The position numbers and the translations under genes were made by a program. Shown here piece by piece: positions 38,225 to 46,162 of a DNA stretch of 64,000 bases. A model generated the notes under the pieces. It was not told the origin of the DNA. It saw only the letters and a program-made list of their open reading frames with translations, and did not search any database. Within the stretch, counting starts at the first letter, position 1. The number at the start of each line of letters is the position of its first letter. Source of the DNA: Ruegeria sp. HKCCSA071 (GTDB taxonomy: Bacteria > Pseudomonadota > Alphaproteobacteria > Rhodobacterales > Rhodobacteraceae); assembly GCF_017872555.1 (NCBI RefSeq), contig NZ_JAEDOX010000003.1:124001-188000 (forward strand), given 5' to 3'.

Positions 38225-39028
38225 TCAGACTGGCGGGAACAGCACCAGTGTTTGCAGGGCGGTTCCTACAGGGCCTTGCGTGTCGAAAAGCACGGACTGA
38301 GACATGCCGATTCCCGTAGGTTGCCAATGTGAAACCGAACTGGACGCCAGCCAATCTGACACCGGTTCGCGGTGGATATTCACGGTCAGATCGGTGTTCA
38401 TGAACCCCATTTCCGACGTCGGAGCATTCCACGAGATTCCATTGCCGCAATCCGCCAACGGGCACAGTGCCTGAATGGGCGACTGATCTTCGCCGCTCAA
38501 CAGCTTTGGGGTGCGCATCCAGACCGTTTTGGGTCCGGCCCCCTGTTTGCCGTCTTTGGGATAAAGGATGTCACTGCAATGGGCGAACCCTGGCAAATCG
38601 TGACGAATCTCGCCGATTGGAAAAGGGCCTTCTACCGCGTCTTCCAACTGTGGCGCGCTGGTTTCGACGTTTGCCACCGCGCCAAGATCGCGCCGCGCCA
38701 GATGCATGGTGGTGGCCGTGGCGCAGAGTGTGTCATCCAGATCGTGCACCGCAACCCGTGTGGTCGCCAGCGTCTTGGTATGGCGCGTGGTTTCTGCGGC
38801 AACCCGCAACCCGGCCAAGGGCAGAGGGCGCAACAGGTCAACTGTCAGGCGGGTCAGCATCTTTTCGGGGCCAATCTCGGTTTCCGCTGCCCGCACAATC
38901 AACCCGCTTACCGGCCCTGCGTGGCAATGATCGGCAGACCATGGACCGCGTGCGGGATCATTTCCGACAAACGCCCCATCCTCGCGCTGACAGAAATAAG
39001 TCTGATCCGTGAAGTCGAGCCCTGCCAT
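38225..39028 (-). CDS. Acyl-CoA thioesterase-like protein (double hot-dog)
   Basis: A 267-residue protein similar to TesB-like/acyl-CoA thioesterase domain proteins. The first hot-dog half has GPWSADHCHAGPVSGLIVRA (about 28-47) and MLTRLTVDLLRPLPLAGLRV (about 57-76). The second has NGISWNAPTSEMGFMNTDLT (about 200-219) and an ending SHWQPTGIGMSQSVLFDTQG. The substrate is unknown. It is 71 bp upstream of the DUF1007-NicO pair and may be co-transcribed. Confidence 0.82.
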   Translation of the reverse strand: MAGLDFTDQTYFCQREDGAFVGNDPARGPWSADHCHAGPVSGLIVRAAETEIGPEKMLTRLTVDLLRPLPLAGLRVAAETTRHTKTLATTRVAVHDLDDTLCATATTMHLARRDLGAVANVETSAPQLEDAVEGPFPIGEIRHDLPGFAHCSDILYPKDGKQGAGPKTVWMRTPKLLSGEDQSPIQALCPLADCGNGISWNAPTSEMGFMNTDLTVNIHREPVSDWLASSSVSHWQPTGIGMSQSVLFDTQGPVGTALQTLVLFPPV

Positions 39029-39259
39029 CAGTCCCCTCTGATCATTCGCTGCGTTGTGTGCCTCGGCTCACTCATACCGGTAACCGATTGCGATGTAACG
39101 TGGTTTCCCCGGCGCGCGGTAAGTGGTACCTTCACGAAACTGTCCTTTTCGGGTTTTGAAACCAGGCTGTACTTTTGGGCACGAGGATGGCTTAACTGAC
39201 CTGATCCTGTCCACCGCTGTGACGGGACGTCACCACATCACATCCAAGTGGGGTCGCAT

Positions 39260-40195
39260 ATGGCGTTGTTGATTGAAACCGGGTTGTCGGACTGGATCGG
39301 GGATGAGGAAATCGCCGCCACATTACAGGCCTTGGCACCCGGTGCCGACATCCGCACACCCGAAACGCTGGGCGACCCCGGCGACATCACGATGCTGGCC
39401 GTGGTCAACATGCAAAGCAATCACCCTGCGAAGTTGCCCAACCTGAAACTGGTCCAGAAGCTGGGGGCTGGGGTTGAGACCATTGTCGGCCATCCTGACC
39501 TGCCTCCGCATATCCGTGTGGCGCGATTGAAGCCAGACGCGCCTGCGCAGGGCATCGCCGAGTGGTTTCTGGCCTATATCCTGCGCGCTCAGCGCCACAT
39601 GGTTTTTCACGAGGCATCCCAGAGTCGCGCCGAGTGGTTGCCGCGCGCGCCCGTTTTCACACCTGATACGGTTGTGGGCGTTCTGGGTCTGGGCCATATC
39701 GGGGCCCGCACTGCCCGCATGTTACGTGCCGTCGGGTTTCAGGTCATGGGCTGGAGCCGCTCACCAAAGTCCATCGATGGTGTCACCTGCCTGCATGGGC
39801 AAGACGCGCTGCCTCGGCTGTTGGGGCAATGTGATCACGTCTGCGCCATCCTGCCTTCGACGCCGCAAACCGTGGGTCTGTTTGACGCGCAGACGCTGGC
39901 CGCGATGAAGCCGGGCAGTCAGTTGCTGAACGCCGGACGCGGAAACCTGATTGACGAGGCCGCACTGATCGCGGCGCTGGATAACGGCTCACCAAGCCAT
40001 GCCGTGTTGGATGTTACATCACAGGAACCGCTGCCAAAAGACAGCCACTTGTGGCGGCACCCTGCCGTTACGATCACACCGCATGTCTCGGGCTGGTATC
40101 TGGGTGATGCACTGTCGGATGTGGCCGAGAACTACCACAGGCTCAGGTCCGGCGATCCCCTGTTGCACGAAGTCAGCCGGGATCTGGGGTACTGA
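39260..40195 (+). CDS. 2-hydroxyacid dehydrogenase, GhrA-like (glyoxylate/hydroxypyruvate reductase)
   Basis: A 311-residue NAD(P)-dependent D-2-hydroxyacid dehydrogenase. The Rossmann motif VVGVLGLGHIGARTARMLRA lies near residues 138-157. The substrate-side Arg is in LNAGRGNLIDEAALIAALD, and the catalytic His is in ITPHVSGWYLGDAL near the C-terminus. Features fit the GhrA branch that reduces glyoxylate and hydroxypyruvate. The ATG at 39260 is chosen; an in-frame GTG four codons upstream is possible. It diverges from the thioesterase gene. Confidence 0.88.
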   Translation: MALLIETGLSDWIGDEEIAATLQALAPGADIRTPETLGDPGDITMLAVVNMQSNHPAKLPNLKLVQKLGAGVETIVGHPDLPPHIRVARLKPDAPAQGIAEWFLAYILRAQRHMVFHEASQSRAEWLPRAPVFTPDTVVGVLGLGHIGARTARMLRAVGFQVMGWSRSPKSIDGVTCLHGQDALPRLLGQCDHVCAILPSTPQTVGLFDAQTLAAMKPGSQLLNAGRGNLIDEAALIAALDNGSPSHAVLDVTSQEPLPKDSHLWRHPAVTITPHVSGWYLGDALSDVAENYHRLRSGDPLLHEVSRDLGY

Positions 40196-40210
40196 TAACC
40201 AAGTCAGAGA

Positions 40211-40567
40211 TCAGGGCGTCAGGATCCAGTTTCCGTTACCGTCATTGCACCGGCGAGTCCTGATCTCGCGGCTTTGATCGCTGCCTTCAGGCTGGATGAC
40301 ATGCTGAAGGCCGACGCAGTTGCCCTGAACGTTTTGCACCCGGACCGTTCCTTTCGAGCCGGTTTCGTCGTTTTGCCAGGACCGTTCCTGCCCTACAGAG
40401 GGCGTGCCATTGTTCAAAAGCGCATTCGAGGTTGCGCTGACCACTTCAAAGTCTGCCGGGGACAGCCCCATCTCAGCTATGATTCGGGAGAGTGACTTGG
40501 CGTCGGCGGAACCGGTCATCAATAGGGTGCCGCACGCGGCAATGACGGGTAAAAACTGGGCTTTCAT
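40211..40567 (-). CDS. Small exported protein, surface-antigen-like C-terminus
   Basis: A 118-residue protein with a signal peptide (about 1-23, ending GSADA). The mature part has paired Cys residues (NCVGLQHVI and RRCNDGNGNW) in a pattern like the C-terminal domain of rickettsial 17-kDa/RT0821-type antigens (G-x-V-x-V-x6-G-x-C ... C-x-D-G-x-W). That likeness is weak. It is convergent with the dehydrogenase gene and divergent from the cupin gene. Confidence 0.7.
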   Translation of the reverse strand: MKAQFLPVIAACGTLLMTGSADAKSLSRIIAEMGLSPADFEVVSATSNALLNNGTPSVGQERSWQNDETGSKGTVRVQNVQGNCVGLQHVIQPEGSDQSREIRTRRCNDGNGNWILTP

Positions 40568-40744
40568 AGCGGCCTCACAGAACTGAAATCATTTGTGACC
40601 AAGGATATACCTCTGTTTCAGCAGGGCCAAGCCCCCGGGGTACCGACCTTCAAAATATCCCGAACAAACCTATCGCGCGTCAGGACCTAATAGCGCCGCG
40701 CCTTTGTGCCCATAGTGCCATTCAAACGATCCCGAGGCACACAA

Positions 40745-41578
40745 ATGACCCATCCGACCTATTTCGCCCCGACCGGCGGCCATCCCGGCCAGAACCAGTT
40801 GCTGACCGACCGCGCCATGTTCACTGACGCGTATGCGGTCATTCCCAAAGGTACGATGCGCGACATCGTCACCAGCTATCTGCCGTTCTGGGAAGGAACA
40901 CGCCTGTGGGTTCTTTCACGCCCGCTCAGCGGATTTGCCGAAACGTTCTCGCAATACATCATGGAAGTGCAGCCCGGCGGCGGCAGCGATCAGCCAGAGA
41001 CAGACGCGCAAGCTCAGGCGGTGCTTTTTGTCGTCGAAGGAACAGTCACTTTGACACTGAATTCGGAAAACCATGTGTTGGAGACAGGCGGATATGCCTA
41101 TATCCCCGCCAGCAGCGACTGGACATTGCGGAACACTGGCCAGACGGCAGCCCGGTTCCACTGGGTCCGCAAAGCCTATGAGGCCGTTCCCGGGTTGCCC
41201 GCGCCAGACCCGATCATCACCAACGAACGTGATGTGACGCCTGTAGAAATGCCGGGCACCGACGGCCGATGGTCCACCACGCGGTTCGCTGACCCACAGG
41301 ACCTGCGCCATGACATGCATGTGAACATCGTCAATTTCGAACCGGGCGGGGTCATTCCCTTCGCCGAAACCCATGTGATGGAACACGGTCTTTATGTTCT
41401 GGAAGGGAAAGCGGTCTATCGCCTCAATCAGGACTGGGTCGAAGTTGAGGCCGGAGACTACATGTGGCTACGCGCTTTTTGCCCGCAAGCCTGTTACGCA
41501 GGGGGGCCGGGCCGGTTCAGGTATCTGCTTTATAAAGACGTCAACCGGCATATGTCCCTGTCCCTGTCGCACCGCTAA
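40745..41578 (+). CDS. allE: (S)-ureidoglycine aminohydrolase-like double cupin (YlbA/AllE)
   Basis: A 277-residue bicupin. It starts MTHPTYFAPTGGHPGQNQLL, and has FTDAYAVIPKGTMRDIVTSY (about 27-46) plus IMEVQPGGGSDQPE (about 78-91), typical of YlbA/AllE. The second cupin has FEPGGVIPFAETHVMEHGLY (about 199-218), with Glu and His metal ligands. It would convert S-ureidoglycine to S-ureidoglycolate and ammonia in purine breakdown, ending in glyoxylate. No other allantoin gene is nearby; GhrA-like reductase 0.5 kb upstream could use glyoxylate. An upstream in-frame ATG (40706) is less likely. Confidence 0.85.
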   Translation: MTHPTYFAPTGGHPGQNQLLTDRAMFTDAYAVIPKGTMRDIVTSYLPFWEGTRLWVLSRPLSGFAETFSQYIMEVQPGGGSDQPETDAQAQAVLFVVEGTVTLTLNSENHVLETGGYAYIPASSDWTLRNTGQTAARFHWVRKAYEAVPGLPAPDPIITNERDVTPVEMPGTDGRWSTTRFADPQDLRHDMHVNIVNFEPGGVIPFAETHVMEHGLYVLEGKAVYRLNQDWVEVEAGDYMWLRAFCPQACYAGGPGRFRYLLYKDVNRHMSLSLSHR

Positions 41579-41690
41579 GCGGCGGGTTGGGAAAAAAATC
41601 GCAGTGATTATTTGCCCCAGGGCTTCACACAAGGGTCGGAATTTGCTGAAATCCAAGTAATTTCTTGTCTTGAGCATTGGAGATTGGTCC

Positions 41691-42014
41691 ATGAAACTGC
41701 GACTTGCCCTGATAGCCGTTGCCGCACTCGCTACCTCTGCAATCCTGCACACCGCACCCGCCATTGCAGGGGAAGAGACCAAATCCGTCTTCGTCATGAG
41801 CCGCAACTGGGCTGTGACACAGGTCGCAGACGAACCGGTCGTTTATCGCGCCACACGCGACAACAACAACCTGAACCCGTTCGGTCCGCCCCCACGCCTT
41901 CGGACAACGCAAGCAATTGCTGCCATTCAACAAGCGACGGGCTGCAAGGTGATCTTCAACAGCATGTACCAGAATATTTCGGGTCAGTTCTTTTCTCAGG
42001 TCAGTTGCAAGTAA
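41691..42014 (+). CDS. Small exported protein, unknown
   Basis: A 107-residue protein with a signal peptide (MKLRLALIAVAALATS, cleavage near APAIAG, about residue 26). The mature part is about 80 residues and has two Cys (TGCKVIFN and the final SCK) that could pair. The ATG at 41691 is chosen because it gives a proper signal peptide, though an in-frame ATG lies 21 bp upstream. No named family is recognised. It sits between the cupin and GAPDH genes. Confidence 0.72.
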   Translation: MKLRLALIAVAALATSAILHTAPAIAGEETKSVFVMSRNWAVTQVADEPVVYRATRDNNNLNPFGPPPRLRTTQAIAAIQQATGCKVIFNSMYQNISGQFFSQVSCK

Positions 42015-42067
42015 GCTGTTGTTGATCAGGCATTGAGGTCGCCCCGACGCCCTGCCATAGCTTGCGC

Positions 42068-43054
42068 ATGAAACTCGCGATTAATGGATTCGGCCGCATT
42101 GGCCGCACGATCCTGCGGCAGGTTCTGGCCCTGCCTGAAGGGTCGGATATCGAGCTGGTGGTGATCAATGACATCGCGCCGCTGGAGACCTGTGCTTACC
42201 TGTTCAAATACGACAGCACCTTCGGCCCCTATCCCGGCGATGTGTCACAGGGCGATGCCGCGCTGATCGTAGACGGACGCACTGTTCCTATGACGCACAG
42301 TGCCGATCTGACACGCGTTGATTTATCCGGCGTAGACGTGATGCTGGATTGTACCGGGGTCGCGCGCGCATCCGACGTGGCGCGTCGCGGATTGTCTGCG
42401 GGCGCCAGCAAGGTCCTGATCTCGGGTCCTTCGCCTGCGGCCGACTTAACCGTCGTTCTGGGGGCGAACGAGGATCAGTTGGGCAGCGCCCGGATCGTAT
42501 CGAACGCCTCCTGCACAACGAATGGGCTGGCACCGCTGGTCAAAGTGCTGGACCACATTGGCGGTATTTTGTCGGGCCATATGACAACCATCCATTGCTA
42601 TACCAACAGCCAACCCATGGTTGACGCCCCGCGCGGCGACCTTGCCCGGTCGCGGGCCGGTGCGCTGTCCATGGTTCCGACAACGTCCAGCGCCACACAC
42701 CTGATCGACGTGGTCCTTCCACATCTGGCCGGGCGCATCTCGGGTGCCGCAGTTCGCGTCCCGACAGCCAGCGTTTCGGCGGTCGACCTCGTGGTCACGC
42801 TGGAACGCGGTATGCGGGCCGAGGATTTCGATTATGCTTTGCGTCAGGCTGTTGTCGCATCACCGGTTTTGGGTTGGACGGATATGCCGCTGGTCTCTTC
42901 CGATTTGCGGGCGCGCCCGGATTCGCTGGTCATTGCCGGGCCGGAAACCCGCATGGTCGGAGAAAATCAGGTGCGCGTTTTCGGCTGGTACGACAATGAA
43001 TGGGGCTTTTCGGCTCGCATGCTGGACGTGGCCCGTCTGATGGCCGCGTCGTGA
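42068..43054 (+). CDS. Glyceraldehyde-3-phosphate dehydrogenase family protein
   Basis: A 328-residue phosphorylating aldehyde dehydrogenase. It starts MKLAINGFGRIGRTILRQ with the Rossmann loop. The active-site motif ASCTTNGLAPLVKVLD lies near residue 149 with the nucleophile Cys. SGAAVRVPTASVSAVDL and WYDNEWGFSARMLDV are family signatures. Compared with standard GapA, the coenzyme region is divergent (ISGPS in place of ISAPA), so it could be a paralogue, for example an erythrose-4-phosphate or other Gap type. It is not next to pgk or tkt. Convergent with a LysR gene. Confidence 0.85.
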   Translation: MKLAINGFGRIGRTILRQVLALPEGSDIELVVINDIAPLETCAYLFKYDSTFGPYPGDVSQGDAALIVDGRTVPMTHSADLTRVDLSGVDVMLDCTGVARASDVARRGLSAGASKVLISGPSPAADLTVVLGANEDQLGSARIVSNASCTTNGLAPLVKVLDHIGGILSGHMTTIHCYTNSQPMVDAPRGDLARSRAGALSMVPTTSSATHLIDVVLPHLAGRISGAAVRVPTASVSAVDLVVTLERGMRAEDFDYALRQAVVASPVLGWTDMPLVSSDLRARPDSLVIAGPETRMVGENQVRVFGWYDNEWGFSARMLDVARLMAAS

Positions 43055-43090
43055 CCGGACTAACCTTCGTACACAGCGTCGGGTCGGCAA

Positions 43091-44026
43091 CTATGGTTTA
43101 GGCCCCGCGACAGGGTATTCTGTAACGCGAACCACCTTACTGATCCGTTCAATCATGAAATCCATGAACAGGCGTGCCTTTGGATCCTGGTGGCGCCGAT
43201 GCGTGTATAGGCAGGCCATCTGAACTGAAACAGGCGGAGTTTCCGTTGCAACCGGCACGAGGCGGCCGGATTTCAGATGCTCGGCCACCTCGAAAACCGG
43301 CTTCATTGCAATGCCTTGACCGGACAACGCCCAATCCGTCAGAACATCCCCATCATCACATTCGAACCGCCCGGACACGGCAAATCGTTTCGGACCATCG
43401 GGTGTGACCAGCATCCACTGAAACTCGGTCGCACCCGGAAAGCGCAGATTCAGGCATTCATGCTTGTCGGCAATCAGGTCAGCCCCGGTCTTAGGCATAC
43501 CGCGCCGCGCCACATAGTCTGGCGCAGTGCACAGTACACGCTGGCAGTCGGCAATCTTGCGAATACGCAACGTGCTGTCCTCGGGCTGGCCAATGAAAAA
43601 CGCCAGATCCAGACCTTCCGTCGTCAGATCAACCGAGCGATCCGTCAGGCGCAAGCGGACATCAATCTCGGGGTATTCCGTAAGAAACTCGGGCACATGT
43701 GGAGCCAGCAGTCGCCGCCCCACCCCCAGTGGAGACGCCACGAACAACGACCCGCGCGGTGCCTCGGTCAGATGTGTGACCTGAGCCTCGGCCTCGTCCA
43801 CCGCATCCAGAACCGCCACCGCACCGGGATAGAATGCCTTTCCTTGCTCTGTCGGGGACAGGTTGCGTGTGGTGCGCTGGAACAGACGTACACCCAGATG
43901 GTCCTCAAGCTGCGATATTCGCGCCGATGTCACCGCTGGCGAAATCCTAAGATCCCGCCCGGCCGCAGACATGCTGCCCAGATCGTAAACCCTGACAAAG
44001 GTTCGGATGTTGTCGAGATAGGACAT
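43091..44026 (-). CDS. LysR family transcriptional regulator
   Basis: A 311-residue regulator. The winged helix-turn-helix lies at about 1-60 (NIRTFVRVYDLGSMSAAGRD, LRISPAVTSARISQLEDHLG, VRLFQRTTRNLSPTEQG), with an effector domain after residue 90 (GSLFVASPLGVGRRLLAPHV, DVRLRLTDRSVDLTTEGLDL). The start is ATG at 44026, with a possible TTG-type extension upstream. Convergent to the GAPDH gene and divergent from tamA. Its target is unknown; the next gene past the divergent gap is tamA. Confidence 0.92.
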   Translation of the reverse strand: MSYLDNIRTFVRVYDLGSMSAAGRDLRISPAVTSARISQLEDHLGVRLFQRTTRNLSPTEQGKAFYPGAVAVLDAVDEAEAQVTHLTEAPRGSLFVASPLGVGRRLLAPHVPEFLTEYPEIDVRLRLTDRSVDLTTEGLDLAFFIGQPEDSTLRIRKIADCQRVLCTAPDYVARRGMPKTGADLIADKHECLNLRFPGATEFQWMLVTPDGPKRFAVSGRFECDDGDVLTDWALSGQGIAMKPVFEVAEHLKSGRLVPVATETPPVSVQMACLYTHRRHQDPKARLFMDFMIERISKVVRVTEYPVAGPKP

Positions 44027-44356
44027 TTTTTCGGTTTTTTTGATACCCGTTGACAATATACTGGGAATACCGAAGAACCGCCCGTTTGCCTAGTGAATTG
44101 CACTGGGCCAAGACCAAAGGCCGGCCCGGACATTTGTTGCATACGGTTGGCTATCGCCTGCAACGCGGCAATTCCAGTCTGCCAATCTAGATGCGCAATA
44201 CGATTGTGTCGGCACAGACCGGGACAATTTGACCAAAATTACCCGATCCCGCGTTTATCTCTTTTCCCAATAGCATTCAGATGTTCTAACCTGACACTAT
44301 AAGACCGTCCGTGACACGGTAGCTGAGATTTGGAACTGGGACAGTTGGGGCAATTC
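44027..44356. other. Divergent intergenic region LysR / tamA
   Basis: A 330-bp region without a supported gene. It must carry the LysR promoter and probably the tamA-tamB promoter. I find no convincing sigma-70 pair. A candidate LysR-type site is listed separately. Confidence 0.6.
44057..44069. promoter_or_regulatory. Candidate LysR-type T-N11-A operator
   Basis: TATACTGGGAATA is a T-N11-A motif with TAT/ATA ends, 31 bp upstream of the LysR start codon. LysR proteins often bind such sites to regulate themselves. It is proposed from position and motif alone. Confidence 0.25.
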
Positions 44357-46162
44357 ATGCAAGGGCGCACGCCGCAAGGCCGTTTGAAGTTCTGGCTGAG
44401 TGCCATTGTCATGGCACTGACCCCGAACGCTCTGATGGCGCTGGAAACCTCTCTGACGGCGCCGGGCGCTTCGAAGGAACTGGTTGAACGCCTGAAAAAG
44501 ACATCATCGGTTACAACAGCGAAAGAGCGGGGCTTGGATACGCCACTTGAGATCCTGTCTGCCGCCTTGTCGGATTACCGCACGCTTGTACAGATCTTGT
44601 ATGATGAAGGGTATTTCAGCCCGGTTGTCAGCATCAAGCTTGACGGGCAGGAAGCCGCTGAGTTGAGCTCTTTGAGTGTGCCAACACAGATCAATAGGGC
44701 CGCAATTACTGTTGAAACCGGGCCAAGCTTCAAATTCGGCACGGCCATTGTTCAGCCCTTGGCGTCTGGTACCGTGCTGCCCGAAGGTTTCGCCCCCGGC
44801 AAACTGGCAACGACCGGAGCCATTCAAAATGCAGGCTCGGACGGTGTGCAGGGATGGCGGAATGCGGGCCATGCAAAGGCAAAAATTGAGGATCAGACCA
44901 TTATCGCCCGCCACGCGCAGGCCCGTCTGGATGCGCAGATTGATTTGGACCCGGGGCGCAGGTTGACGTTTGGCAGAATGTTTATCAGGGGCGACACGGA
45001 TGTGCGCCACCGGTCCATCGAAAAAATCGCCGGTTTCCCAAGTGGAGAAGTTTACTCACCAGAAAAAATCCAGAAGGTTGGAACGCGTTTGCGCCGAACC
45101 GGCACATTCAACGTCGTCTCATTGCAGGAACATGAGACAGCAAACCCCGACGGGACACTGGATTTCGACGCCACATTTGAAGACCTGCCAAAGCGCCAAC
45201 TGACCTTTGGGCTCGAGCTGGCCTCGCGCGACGGTATCGATGTGACCGCGACTTGGATGCATCGCAACATGTTCAAACGCGCGGAACGCCTGCGTTTTGA
45301 GGCCGCGATACGAAATATCGGTGGTTCCGAAGATCTTGATGGGCGGATCGGATTGCGTCTGGATCAGCCCGATCGTCTGGGTCCGGACGACAATACATTC
45401 TGGAACGCGTTGCTGGAGCGCCGCAATACCGAAAACTACAATGTCTCGGTTGCGTCTGTGGCGTATGGTGCGCGCCGTACATTCTCGGACACGCTCTATG
45501 CTGAAGCCTCGGCTGGGTTACAGTGGTCAGATGCTGACGACGCCTACGGAAACGGCCGCAAGTTCAGGTACTTTATCCTGCCCTTCCGCTCGGAATGGGA
45601 TGAGCGCGACAGTAAAGTTAGTGCCACACGCGGTTTCTATCTGGATTCTCAGATAATGCCGTTTGTCGGTTTTTCTGGCACCGACACAGGCATTCGCATG
45701 TTCTTCGACGGTCGGGCTTATACCAGCCTTGGCACGGGAGGAAGGATAGTGCTGGCCGGGCGGGCGCAGCTTGGATCGGTCATTGGCCCGCCTGCGAGTG
45801 GCGTTACACCTGATTTTCTATTCTTTTCCGGTGGCGCGGGAACTGTGCGCGGGCAACCCTATGAAAGCCTTGGCATCCCTGTCGGGACCGGTGTCGCAGG
45901 CGGCAAATCGTTCCTTGGACTTTCAGGTGAAATCCGGGGCAAGGTGACAGATTCCCTGTCGCTGGTCGGGTTTTACGACTACGGTGTCGTCGATACCTCT
46001 TCCTTTATAGGAAGTGGCGCGGAAGATCATGCAGGGGCTGGTATCGGCGTAAGATATGATCTGGGCGGTTTCGGACCCCTGCGGTTTGACCTGGCCTTCC
46101 CGGTAAGCGGGTCCAGCGGCGACGGTCTGCAGTTCTATATCGGGATCGGGCAAGCGTTTTGA
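44357..46162 (+). CDS. tamA: Outer-membrane assembly protein TamA
   Basis: BamA/Omp85-family outer-membrane protein (601 residues from the ATG at 44357) that works with TamB to insert autotransporters or move lipids. The signal peptide (about 1-33, ending NALMALE) is followed by POTRA domains (about 35-250) and a beta-barrel (about 270-601). The barrel has GGAGTVRGQPYESLGIPVG, the conserved RG-containing L6-like loop. The last strand ends QFYIGIGQAF with a terminal Phe. A TTG 27 bp upstream is an alternative start. It overlaps tamB by 4 bp. Confidence 0.93.
   Translation: MQGRTPQGRLKFWLSAIVMALTPNALMALETSLTAPGASKELVERLKKTSSVTTAKERGLDTPLEILSAALSDYRTLVQILYDEGYFSPVVSIKLDGQEAAELSSLSVPTQINRAAITVETGPSFKFGTAIVQPLASGTVLPEGFAPGKLATTGAIQNAGSDGVQGWRNAGHAKAKIEDQTIIARHAQARLDAQIDLDPGRRLTFGRMFIRGDTDVRHRSIEKIAGFPSGEVYSPEKIQKVGTRLRRTGTFNVVSLQEHETANPDGTLDFDATFEDLPKRQLTFGLELASRDGIDVTATWMHRNMFKRAERLRFEAAIRNIGGSEDLDGRIGLRLDQPDRLGPDDNTFWNALLERRNTENYNVSVASVAYGARRTFSDTLYAEASAGLQWSDADDAYGNGRKFRYFILPFRSEWDERDSKVSATRGFYLDSQIMPFVGFSGTDTGIRMFFDGRAYTSLGTGGRIVLAGRAQLGSVIGPPASGVTPDFLFFSGGAGTVRGQPYESLGIPVGTGVAGGKSFLGLSGEIRGKVTDSLSLVGFYDYGVVDTSSFIGSGAEDHAGAGIGVRYDLGGFGPLRFDLAFPVSGSSGDGLQFYIGIGQAF

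Noticed and set aside
43055..43090. Terminator between the GAPDH and LysR genes
   Set aside because: The 36-bp convergent gap has no stable inverted repeat.
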